DNA of 64,000 nucleotides from contig CAJHNH020000504.1 of NCBI GenBank assembly GCA_905116865.2, positions 121,001-185,000 of the forward strand. The letters run 5' to 3'. The first letter of the stretch is position 1, and the number at the start of each line of letters is the position of its first letter. The DNA is from Candidula unifasciata. Its lineage: Eukaryota; Mollusca; Gastropoda; Stylommatophora; Geomitridae. The notes below the pieces were generated by a model. That model had not been told where the DNA came from and searched no databases. It saw only the letters and a list, made by a program, of their open reading frames with translations. Shown in pieces: positions 23,565 through 35,075 of the stretch. Both the position numbers and the translations under genes were made by a program.

Positions 23565-24690
23565 TTTGAATGTTACTGTTAAGAAAAAACATGTTATAGT
23601 TATTGTTGTGTTGATTGCATTCATCTATATGTTGTTGGCACCTTTCTGTCTTTGCAGACGATAGTTACTGACTGACTGCACTGTTTGTTATTATATATAT
23701 ATTGTGCTATATGAAGACATGGGACTATAAGCCAGTGGCGATGGCGAATGTGTCTAACAACACCCATCCGCGATAAATAAAATGTCGGCACTCTTCCGAA
23801 TACCGGTCCCAAATTATTCACTGCGGAAAACATCCCTCAGGAGGTTATGTAGTAAAACCGTTTAGGCCATCATGATCAGTTTCCACTTGTGCCGTTATTG
23901 CTGGCTGGATATAAATGTTTAGACGTTAAGCTAAGCGCCGTGGGGAGGAATCGTTTTCGATCCATTGAAGCGACGTGGAAAAGAATAGATTTAGATCCAT
24001 TGTTTAAGCGTCTTGTGGAGGAGTAGAGTTCGATCCATTTAAGCGACGTGAATGATTTTTGATCCATTGTTTACATTACCCATTACTGCCCTTGCGGGGT
24101 CCAGGGCTAAATATTTCAGGGGAAAGAAAAAATAGATCCACTGCCACATAAAAGTTGTAAAAGGCGACTAATTAGGACTGCTGAAATCAGATGCTTTGGG
24201 GCAAAGGGTGCAGATATCGCAGCCTAGCTGTAAACCACAACACAATGTTAGAACCATCCTTTCAAGGGCGAACGAAAATAACGAAGTTTACCTACCCGTG
24301 ACATTATCATTGAGCATCTCGCCGCCGCTATCGCAGCCTAGCTGTGAACCACAAGAACGAGCGAAAGGCGCATATTTTGCAGCCTAGCTGTAAACCAGAA
24401 CACAACGTGCCAACCGCCCTGTTAAAGGTTAAAAAATGACCTCTTAAGGCCCTGAATAGGATTTTTCAAAGGTGAATAATTTGGGACCGGTATTCGGAAG
24501 AGTGCCAAAATGTCTTTCACAATTACAGCATGGAATTTCAGGACCGTTGTTACCATCATATGTGTTTTAAATTTAATGTGTTTCACTGTTTCTTCTCAGA
24601 CGCTCAACTGTCATCCTTTCTGCAGTCACTGCTTTCTTCATTTTCATTCCCGTCCTAATCCTCGGCTCTCCTGTCAAATCCGGACGAAGA
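23565..24690 (+). repeat. Dispersed repeat R, interrupted by a TIR transposon
   Basis: The left piece 23565-23786 (ttgttggcacctttctgtctttg; ggcgatggcgaatgtg) and the right piece 24507-24690 (tctttcacaattacagcatg; aatttcaggacc) match the uninterrupted copy at 35330-35760 (gctggcacctttccatcttt; ggtgatggcaaatctg; ctctttcacaatgagtgcat; aatttcaggact). The break lies exactly at the 23787-24506 element. Confidence 0.75.
23787..24506. mobile_element. 720-bp non-autonomous DNA transposon with perfect 35-bp TIRs and 8-bp target duplication
   Basis: The terminal inverted repeats 23787-23821 and 24472-24506 are identical over 35 bases (start GGCACTCTTCCGAATACC). The flanks AAAATGTC at 23779-23786 and AAAATGTC at 24507-24514 are a perfect 8-bp target duplication. 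The interior has no transposase but has two sets of short internal repeats: (t)taagcgacgtg/gatccatt three times near 23985-24070, and gcagcctagctg[t/g]aacca three times at 24220-24395. Eight-bp duplications occur in hAT, P and Merlin; the GG start argues against a canonical hAT. It looks young. Confidence 0.9.
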
Positions 24691-25172
24691 ATAAAAAGCC
24701 TTGGACGACTTAGTCAGAGTTCTCTCCCTTGGCAGCACTGCAAACAGTGATCGGAAAAGCCAACGAAACAAACGACACACTTACCTATCATCATACGGTT
24801 GCGTGTAGGGCTGCGTAGGGTTGCGTGAGGCATCGTGAAGGGATGCGTGGTCATCATATGGTTGCGTGCAGAGTTGCGTACGGTTGCGTGAGGCATCGTG
24901 AATGGTTGTGTATGGGTTAGAGTTAGGGGTAGGGTTAGGGTTAGAGTTAGATGTGAAAATTTTGACGTAGGGTTTCGAAATACTGGCCGACAATCTGATG
25001 TTTGTGGGCGTGGCGCCACTGAAATGACGCGAATAGTGTGCGGCTGGTGCCCAATCGTTGGCGAATTGTCCGTGGCAACTAAGTCGTGCGTCGCAAGAAC
25101 GATGTTAGTTATGTGAGTGCGTCTAACTGCCATGTTGCTTGTGTCGTTTGTTTCGCTGGCTTTTCCGATACA
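24660..25172. mobile_element. Second foldback element with telomere-like core, right end cut
   Basis: The left end (ggctctcctgtcaaatccgg) and the acttagtcagagttctctcccttgg stretch correspond to the 22423 element. Inverse blocks cggaaaagccaacgaaacaaacgacac (about 24755) and gtgtcgtttgtttcgctggcttttccg (about 25140) pair. The core has a ttaggg-like run at 24905-24950 and a twice-repeated gtcatcatatggttgcgtg-type block. The outer right TIR is replaced by the RTE-like tail. Confidence 0.65.
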
Positions 25173-25655
25173 GTCACGCCTGAACAAAGCTAGAGCTGCT
25201 TTTGGAAGGATGAGGCAAATCTGGAAATCCAACAATTACTGCAGATGAACAAAACTCCGATTCTACAAGAGCATCATTTTGCCAGTTCTTCTTTATGGAG
25301 CGAAATGCTGGAGAATGACCAAAAAGGATGCACACAAGCTGTCCACTTCAAGCCACAAACCAAGAAACTTTAGACAGTATGATTACCAAGAGAAGATGGC
25401 AATGGCTTAGCCATGTTATGAAAATGACTTCTGATATACCTGCCAAAACAGCTCTCACATGGACACCAGAGGAAAAGAGAAAACAGGGGCGCCCAAAAAC
25501 AACATGGAGACAAACGATGGAAAGTGACCTGAGTGCCGAATCTTTGACATGGAAAACTGCACTGAAGATTGCACAGGACAGGAAAGCATGGAAAGTCCTC
25601 TCTGAAGCCTCATGTGCCACTAGGCATAACGAGAACTGATGATGATCCAGGATGA
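25173..25655 (+). mobile_element. 5'-truncated LINE, C-terminal domain
   Basis: Frames read 'LNKARAAFGRMRQIWKSN', 'FYKSIILPVLLYGAKCWRMT', then at 25328-25639 'RRWQWLSHVMKM', 'LTWTPEEKRKQGRPKTTW', 'AQDRKAWKVLSEASCATRH'. This is the post-RT tail common to one RTE-like clade of aquatic invertebrates. There is one frameshift near 25340. It ends aactgatgatgatcc. Confidence 0.75.
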
Positions 25656-27775
25656 AGTTCAAGGGTCACTGAGGTGTCTAACCTACTTTTGATCAGGTTG
25701 CAGCTAATGAACGAATGATCAAACTTTATTTCCAAAGGGTTACAAACTGGTGTTATTAGCATGTCAGCAGTGGTGTCACTTCTTCATTCATTCATTTATT
25801 CTTTCATACCTTTGGATATTAGCATCCTGCAAGGAAAGTAGTCAGCCATGCAAGGTCTTATTCTTTTCTAAATCCTAAAAGTAAGAAAAAAGTCCACCGG
25901 AACAAGAGGTAAAACTAGTCAGCTTCCTAATAAAAAGTCACGAATAACAGAAGCAACATTGTGACTAGAGAGCCTTCATTATACAGCGCAGACAATGATA
26001 CAAATTCATAGGGCTTTCTTTCTTTCTAAAACTAAAGGTGCCCTTATTCATCACAGAGTAAATAAACAAAATGTCCCGGTACTAGCCACAAAGCCTTTAT
26101 TACAAACGTTTTTAAAAAAATGCCTTTAAAAAAAAAAAGCAGATACTGCACACTGCTGTTGGGTACCACCAGAAAAAGAAAAGCCCTGTAATTACATAAA
26201 ATAACTTAGCCGCCAAACGATTGAAGTTTACTACTGGTCAGAATAGCCATCCGTGCTTGTAATAAGGTCTTGCTGATGCATACACTCACAATCAAAATAT
26301 AAAGACTGGCTAACATGCTGTCATCATGAATAGACAAGACATGATCCTGAGAGATAGGATGGGCAATAGTTTTTGCCCAAGGGATGTTATATGAATAAAT
26401 AGATAAAACTGTGTTGAGCACTGAGACTATATGGATAAAGAAAATGCAATCGAAAGATAAAATGGTTTTCCAGAGATTTACAAACTCTTTCATATGATGA
26501 ACAAGATTTAATTCTTTTGGTACCAGGGGATTTCACATCGGAGAACCAGTAGGTGGTAATGCAATTTTGAAATTTTACAAGTGTAACCCATTAACACAGA
26601 CTATACAACTGCAGTTAGTGTGCAGAATCAACATATGATACATCAAAGTTACTAGGGAATGTTACAGATTAATATTAGAATACTGCTTCAACAGATAATT
26701 TTGTTAATAATAAAAAATGAGCGCATAAGCAGATGACCCGTTTAGATAAATCAGTCAAATAAAATAATAATTGTTTCACTTACTGCCATGGTGCTGAACA
26801 AAAACTCGATGAAATCCAAAATAATCACAAATGAACATGCACCACTTAGTAATATATAAATAAAATGTAAATACAGTCTGTGTCTTACATTTTGTTCCAG
26901 AGAAATTTTTGGAATATCATCAAACAAAGCAATAAGTAATTTAAATCCTAAAGTACTTTTCTCAACACTCAGATTGACATATTTTCACAGCTGTGTTCCT
27001 AAATAATAATGTGAATAGATTAGAACTGACACAGAAGAAAATGCTGTTTATTTATTTGCATTGTGCCATCTGATGCTGTCCTCTTTGTATGCTTTGCTTC
27101 AAGTATCTAATGTAGCTATCAAAGGTGCCGTTATTCATCACAGTGTCTACAAAAGGTGCCGGTACTCATTACAAAGTGCCTAATACAGTAGCACTGAAAA
27201 AACTCAAAAATGATACATTTGAAAAAGGGTCCAGTACTACATACCTTTACTTACCCCCAGGAAAAAAAAAACCTGGAGCTTTATCACATCAATGTTTGAC
27301 TCTATAAATGTCTGAGACAAGTCTGCTTCTCTGCTTTCTTCATCAAACTTCACATAAATCTGATACAACACAGTTCTATTTAAATTAGAATATTCTGAAA
27401 CCCATAAATCACATTGGTGGTTGTGTAGACGATGACTGAGCAGCCATTTGTTTTCAAACAGTTGCTGAGTGACTCATTAGACCATAGAAAGTATTGTTTC
27501 AAGTGTTAAAACTCACCAGATTGAATGACTGCACTTCACATAAATAAACTAAATACAATAAAACCCGAAAGAACTACCAGATTGCCCACTTCATGTTTGT
27601 ATGCTGATCAGTGGTAAATAAAAAAAAAACAGGAACATGTCAAACACTCATTGGTTTTATAGGTAGTTATTGGTGAAAGTATGATGCATTCCTTGGGATT
27701 AAGAATTAGAAAGGAAAGAAGAATGGCAGTACAATGCCAGCATAAAGTAAAAGGAATCCCTTTCACACCCTAATG
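25656..27775. repeat. Intergenic stretch with copy 2 of dispersed repeat D
   Basis: 26590-27710 matches 15030-15760 (catgcaccacttagtaatat, acattttgttccagaga, ttgttttcaaacagttgctga), with extra sequence. Two short blocks 'aaggtgcc[g/c]ttattcatcaca' recur at 26036 and 27123. 25656-26590 is AT-rich and I can name nothing in it. Confidence 0.5.
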
Positions 27776-27963
27776 CAGGGCTATTCGACTGGAGGCCCGG
27801 GGGCCAGATTTTGCCCATGGAGACCTATAAATGGCTCGCGGAGGCCTAGCAAGTGGCCCGTGGATCATTGCAAGTTGTATTGTGTTAATGAACTTTCTTT
27901 GCTGGGGCTCAAACCTCTATTATAAAATTTTTGCCTTTGAGTAAACTTTGTTAAATAGCCCTG
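27776..27963. mobile_element. hAT-type MITE, 188 bp
   Basis: The termini CAGGGCTATTCGACTGG and its inverse (gttaaatagccctg) are typical hAT CAGGG ends. The 8-bp flanks CCCTAATG and CCCTAAGG differ at one position. It has a GC-rich interior and no ORF. It lies about 220 bp upstream of the ZDHHC16 start codon, so it may be part of the promoter or 5' leader region. Confidence 0.8.
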
Positions 27964-28186
27964 CCCTAAGGCATATTCAGTATGCAGGGCTTATTCTATG
28001 TTATATAAATATAGATCAGCACTTAGTAGGCTGCCTCAAAGGAGGTTCAGTTGACCTCATGACATTCTATTATTGTACAACATGTTATTATTTCATAAAT
28101 CTAACATCTTGTTCATGTGTCTGCTTTTGTGTCAATACAGGTGGAGTTATATAATTAGCAACAGCTAAGTTATTCTGCAAACAGTT

Positions 28187-28381
28187 ATGGCACAAGTTCA
28201 GTGGAAAGTTTTTGAATGTCCAAGACGGCTCAAGGCTAAGATGTGTTGGTTTTTGGAATCCTTCCGCCTGATCTACATGTCATTATGCTACAATCAGTTC
28301 ACAACATGGAATAGTATAATTGACACTGCTTTTGAACCAATGTTCTGGATTGTAGACCATACAGCGCATTATATTGGAGTG
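28187..28381 (+). CDS. ZDHHC16: ZDHHC16 exon 1 (start codon)
   Basis: 65 codons, phase 0, donor gtaata. The chosen ATG at 28187 gives an N-terminus close to the family length. 'SLCYNQFTTWNSIIDTAFEP' aligns with the human SLLYNSF...AVDAAFEP. A possible 5' leader acceptor, gtcaatacag, lies at 28131-28140. Confidence 0.92.
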
Positions 28382-31300
28382 GTAATATATGATCTATTTG
28401 TAACATAAATATGACATGCTGTGAACAGGGCCAAATTAACCATTCATCGCACTAAGCATGTGCTTAGGGCATCACAGAGAGAAGGGGCACCACAGAAGTT
28501 TTTACTAGCCTTAGAGCTGTGTTTATTTTCATTCTTTAAATTTATTACATCAGAACAACAAGGCAGGAAGGATGACTTATTCTTTTTTAATAGAAGGAGA
28601 TGTGTTACATAATTTTAGTCTGGGGAGCTAATCAAAGACTGTGCAGTTGAAAAATTAGAAGAAAACTTTTAAAACATAAATTGAGTGGGTGGCGCGGTGA
28701 TTTCGGTCACAGGCATGAGGGGAAGTTAAGTCTGATGTGATGTGTATAAGGAGATATTCCGTACCCCACTCGGGCGCCAGTCCTTCACTGTTCTGGTTTT
28801 ACGGAACCTCATGCAAGACTCCTGTTGCATGTCCCCGTCGTGCGCCACGGATAATGTCTCAAACGAGCATTAACAGAGTTGGCAGGGGATCTCGGAGCTG
28901 GCGGCCCCTAGAGGTGTAGAGTCCTTTCTGGCTCTCACCAGCCCGCCCCCAAACGCATGGGTGAAAAGTAACAAAACTCAAGGACTGCTTGCTAAATGTA
29001 CCATCAAATGACAACTCTTGGTTAAAATTCGGGAGCGATTGGAAAACTGTGCTGCTGAGACTCAACCCTGACCGAGAGATTTACCCGCAGCCAAGACGAG
29101 TAACATCTCTTGTGGGCGACTTCTCGCAGCAAGATCCCACCTACGTACATCCTCTGTCAATCCTCAGTGTCGTCGTCACCGCGCTGAGGTACACCATGGC
29201 AGCAACTATTCATAGTTGAAAACAATGTCCGACAAAGTCACACCCCATGGCACACATGCAAGCTCAAAGTCCGACGATCATAACTCGTACCGATTAGGAA
29301 AAGTCTGAATGTCCGTATCCACTGGTCCAACTCGCCCGAGTGTTGGGACCAAACAGGTGAAGCCACGCCTGACGCATTTTGCTTCCCCATTCTGTCGTGC
29401 TAAGGGCACAGCTGAAACAACGTTAAAGGTGTCTAACGTAAGATGAAAAAAAATGTACCTATTTGTGTGGCCACAAACGTCCTAGACCTGCGGGCTGCTC
29501 CCCGCTGATCTCCGGAGAGCGCAGCCTTGTAGCGCGGGAAGCTCAATACACGGTTGTGAGGTTAAGCAGTCATGGGCAGGACATGACGATTCCTTGGGTG
29601 AGCCCAGACCCAGAGCATCATGTGTCGGCTCTGCATTTATGGAAGCCTCCTTGGATGGCGGGGAATGCCCATGATCTGCCTCTGCCTTCCCTTGAGGGCT
29701 GAAAACTCTACATAGAGCTGCCTTAAGGACGACATGCCGGGAGCCACACTTGTTAAAAGTCAAAGAGGACACCACACAAATAAGGCAACATCTCGACCCA
29801 CACAAAACAATGGCCACAGTCAACCTAGAAATAGGCTTGACGTCTTCCTCCGAAGTCGGAGGACATCTGCCGGAGAGGCGGGGAACGAGTACTGCAAACA
29901 AATAAGCCAGTAAAACGGATGTACACGCAAAACTCAGGTCAAGGTAAAAGCCAAAAGTTCATTTTGGACGAACAACCGTGACTTACCGCTGGAATTCACA
30001 GCCGGTGAACAAGAAGAAGAAGAAGAAAATTGAGTGGAAGCATAAAAAAAATAAACATTACTTTTAATCTTTAATTTTAAAAAATAAAATTTAATTTTAT
30101 TACTATTTATATTCTGAGTTACTAATATATGGAGGAACCACTGATGTTTTAACACATAGGCTTGTTTGCCTTGGACCCCTACAAGCACAGGAGCCCTGTG
30201 TTAATCTGTATATGTAAAGTTACCATAAAAAAACAATTCCTTTCCTATGAGTGGTTGTCATGGGGGCCCCAGCACACTGATTTGCCCATGGGCTCATATT
30301 GTTACTAAGATTGCTTAATGCATCAACATTAAGCCTATGTCTTAATCGGGCCCTGGCTGTGAGCATTTCATACATGTGTATAGGAAAGTTATGGTCTATT
30401 CAGTCACTGTGACATAACATTGACGTAATCTGCTTTTCATTTTTGTGGAGTGATGAGACAGCTAACATCACTTTTAAACACATGGAAAGACACTTTTGTC
30501 TTCTTCTTTTTTCTGAAAGTCAGTGCTGTGTGGCAATTGTGGTCATGTCTATCCACGACCATCTGTCTCGTGTACTTTCAGTCAATCCTGACACAGATGA
30601 TCCCCCGTGTCATTATGTCACACTGTCCAGCATCTTTTTTCTCTGTCTCCTTCTGCCTCTCCTCCCCTCCAACTTTCTAACTATCACAGTGTACTCCAGT
30701 TTTCTCCTTCTCATCTCATGTCCAAAAAATGTAGATTATCTCTTTCCAATGGGAGCAATCAGTTCACTTTGTGAGTCAGTTTCTTTCAAGACGTCCTCAT
30801 TTCTTTGTCTACCAAGGCAAATCGAAGAACAATTCTTTTGGCCAACTTTTTGCTACCAGTATCAAAGACAGACTCTTACTACAACTGATGAGCACACAAT
30901 CATAACAACAGAGAGGAGATGTCTTAGAAGAGCTGCTGCTCGACTTAAAAATGGCTGGATCACCAACGCCAAGTTCTACGATCTAGGGAAACCTCAGTTG
31001 AAGGGCCTGATTTTCTTCCTTCGATGGATCTTGTCTCTTACCCCAAGCTCTGGGACTTCACAACAAACTAAATACAAAATTTACTGTAACAACAATCCGC
31101 TGGTTAGGAATTGTAAAAATTCAGCAAAATGGCTGGTGACTAGCTACATAAAGCTTAATTATATATTCCACAAAGATTTATTAAACACCACAGAATGATG
31201 ATGATAAATGTAATCGTTGCTTCTATTTCCACACCATCTGTCAAATACTTCAGTTGGTCATGCTGCATGTTAGCACTATAAAATCTGACGCTTTTCATGT

Positions 31301-34300
31301 GGTTACACAAATTCTTTGTCGTACATTACAACACAACATGTAACTCTATCTGCCTGAGGTTAACTTCAATTGTTCAACTCTTCTCATAGAGAGTAAACTC
31401 TATTAATCTTCATACAAAGAAACACAGATCACTCATCCATTTTTCTTACTAAATGTCAGGTTCTCTCTGGACCAGGCTGAGTAAACAGCTTCCACATTGG
31501 TAGAAACCCAGATCTCAACTCCTCAACAGCCAGTGAAGAGTCTCCATACATCTGGTTAACTACTCCTCTTGCCTTTCTCCAGAATCTCAAATGGTGTCCA
31601 AAGCCCGCAGGCACTCCCTGCTGCATTATTCTCTCCAGGTTTCTGAGTCCATGACACTAAAACCCTACTTATCTCAACCTTTCATCACAGTGTGGGTACC
31701 GAGGCCCCAGTGTGGGGGACAACAAGAATGGACACACTGCCTCCACAACAAGCATGTCATAGAAGTTGACTAGTTGGGGGCTTCCTTCGAAGTGAGAGTA
31801 CATCAACACGGAACAACTAACTGCAAACAAACAAATAAGCCAGTAAAACAGATGTACTTGCAAAACTCAGGCCCGTATGGATAAACAACTAGGAGCCAGT
31901 GAACAATGAAGAAGGAGAAGAAGAAGAAGAAGAAGATAATATTTTTCACACTGAAAATTTGTTGTGAGTTGTTGCATTCATAAAGATTCTCATAAACATC
32001 ACATTGATTTGGCCTTTTTTTTTTCAGATCATGGTGACAATGGTTGTTCTGTTGACAACAATGGTTGTCATGGTGTTCTACATCTGCATATTCCCCCACA
32101 TCGTCTATGTGACGGATGTCTTTTGGTGTGGATTCCATTTCTTTTTTTCACATTGGCTACTGGTCAATATTGTTTTCAATTATTTTATGGCTGCTTTTAC
32201 AAAACCAGGTCATCCACCACAGGTTTGAGTTTCTTTTCTATTTTTTATATTTTGGCAATGTTTTTGATAGACTGGTTGTAATTAGCATGATAAATAAGTT
32301 CACAACTATTGATTGTCACTTACAGGAGCAGAGAATAAAAATAAATATCCATGGAAATAGAGATTGTTGTAAAACAAAAGGCAAAGTAAAGGACTGTGGT
32401 ATTGAGATAGTTGTAAAGCAAAAGTAAAGGACTCTGACTATGTGGCTTAGAGAGTGAAATTTTTCACCATGCACATTCACAGAGGGCAGGAATTGGTTGA
32501 TTGGAATACACAGTTTCTGTCAGGTCATTATCACATTAGGAAGAGAATGTAGAGAAAGGTGTAACAGTTTGGCATAATTAGACTTTTGAACAAAGAAGAT
32601 ACAAACAGTAAATTGCACAATGTATTGCCTGGCATATATCGCTGTATCTCACCAGATGCATGCTACAGTAACAATTGCAAATAAATTAATCATTCAAACT
32701 GAAACACAGAATCAGCTACATTAAAAAATGGTCTTTTTCACCAAGGTAAATCTAAGGTAAAGACTATGTCTTTTTGTGTGCATAATTCTGGACTAAACTG
32801 TTTAACAACGGCTGCTTCCACAAATCTCAATAATCTGCGGTTGGGTCTATTGAGATTTGAGGGAAGTATTGCTTTGATTTTCAGAATTATAGGTACAACA
32901 ACTGATAGATAAAAATGCAAGGCTAGATGGTGCAGTAATGTATACTGATGGTTCTGTTCATCACAGTTCAAGATCTGGCTGGGGATTTTCAGCTAGAGTG
33001 AAGGGAAAGTTTATGGCTGAATAAAAAGCAGAAATAGAGTAACCAGAGAAATTATTGACTGATTCTCAGTCAGTACTGCAAACATTTCAAATGGAAAAAT
33101 GTCGCATGAGTGGATACCAAAAATCAGCACACAATATTACAGGAACTCATGTGGCTTCACTGCCTGGAAAATCCCTTAATACAAGGAAATGAAAGAGAAG
33201 ATTTTTCTGGCTACAAAAGTGAAAGCTACAGGAACACTCTTACTGGACAAAGGAGACACTCTGAAGATTTTTTATGAATGAATGCCGACAAGAGACACGA
33301 GGTTAGATGAAGCAACATGCGTAAGTATGAGAGAAAGAGAGTGACAAGTTTATAATCAGTGTGCTATGGGAACAGTTAGCAGTTATACCTTAGAACATTT
33401 GCTCTGTCGATTCTGAAATCAGTAAATCAGTATTTCACTACGCAGTCTTCAACATTTACCAAGGTGAAGTTCTTGTAGTGTAAAAAAAAAAGACAACTCT
33501 CCTGACTTATTTTGGAATGCCATACTAATGAAATAAAAGTAAATATTATTAAGGCAATGCAGTAAGGTTTAGATTACGCAGTGCGAACTTGTGATTTTTA
33601 AGTGATTGGTTTGAAGTTGAAACTGGAGTAAAACAGGGATGCATTTGATCTCTTCTATTGTTTGACATCACCAACGACTGTTGTGTTGGAAATACCGGCT
33701 GTTGACTAAGTGGAGAACACGCGGTTGGAAGATCTCAATTTTACTGATGATATTGTTCTGCTAAAAAAAAAATATATTGAAGACAGACAACAGATCAAGC
33801 AGATGCAACACTAGAGGCAAAAGTAACTAAAATAACAGATCAGTTTACTTATTTAGGTAGTAATTTTGATAGTGAAGGAAATACACAGAAATAAATTATG
33901 ACACACATCAGCAAGCCTGAACAAAATATGGAACTCTAAACTGTATAGATTTTAAAAACCAAGTTACACATTTTAATTCTATTGTTCATTCAGTTTTAGC
34001 ATATGCAAATGAAAGTGGAGAACACACTATTCAACTGGTAGTTCACCAATAGTATGCGAAGGTATAGCCAGTGGGCATTGTTATCTGCTATGCACAGTGG
34101 CACATGCTGGGGCGTGTGACTGGTGTATAATTTTAAATTATAGAGACGGCAACTTCACCAACTATCCATTGCCTAATGTTCAATAGATGTATTATTTCCA
34201 TGGCATTTTATCTGCTTTGCACAGTGACACTGCACTGTTCCTTTAATAGTCTCAGCTAAATGTTACTAAACTAATTGCCAACCTTGATGTGCTGTGTATG

Positions 34301-34924
34301 TGGTAGCAGGTCATTTCACACATGCATAGCCCTGTCAATTATGCAGTCATCATCTTTACAAAGAAGAGGGAGTTGACATACTGTTTGGAATTATTTACAA
34401 ATTTCTGTGCAGGTACACTGAAGCATATTTTTTACACACTGAAATTGAATATTGAAATTTGGTTTCTTCCTCTCAATGTAGAATGTGCCAGAAGTGGTAT
34501 CAATATGCAAAAAGTGTATTGCTCCTAAACCACCTCGCACCCATCATTGTACTGTATGTGGTACATGCATTCTCAAGATGGACCACCATTGCCGTATCCT
34601 TAGACGAAGTATAGTTTATAGTAATGCAGTGCATTTTAAATAGTGATATTTATTGCTTTAATTTGGTCGTTTGACATTTATGTTGCTAATTTCTTCTTCT
34701 TCTTTTTTGTGTTTAGTGGCTGTAAACTCCAGCCGAATGTTCTTTCAAAACTTCAATTTTACGTGTGCACATGTTTTACACATCTGACTTATTTATATAC
34801 AAACTGTTGGTTCCTTACTTTTCAGGTAGATGCAGTCTGACTTTAGACAGTCATAATTAGTCGCCTCTTAAGACAGGTCTGTTTTTGTGTGTGTGGTGGT
34901 GGGTTGGTGGGTGTGTGTGTGTGT

Positions 34925-34979
<55 letters not shown>

Positions 34980-34982
34980 CTC

Positions 34983-35075
<93 letters not shown>

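Noticed and set aside
22575..24950. TTAGGG-like runs as a chromosome end
   Set aside because: Both runs are short, degenerate and inside foldback elements with genes on both sides.
24714..25235. 173-codon minus-strand frame with Asn-Pro repeats
   Set aside because: Translation of the telomere-like core and repeated blocks of a foldback element.
30443..31198. 251-codon open frame in ZDHHC16 intron 1
   Set aside because: The opposite strand carries a recognisable LINE C-terminal domain, and the plus frame has no known motif.
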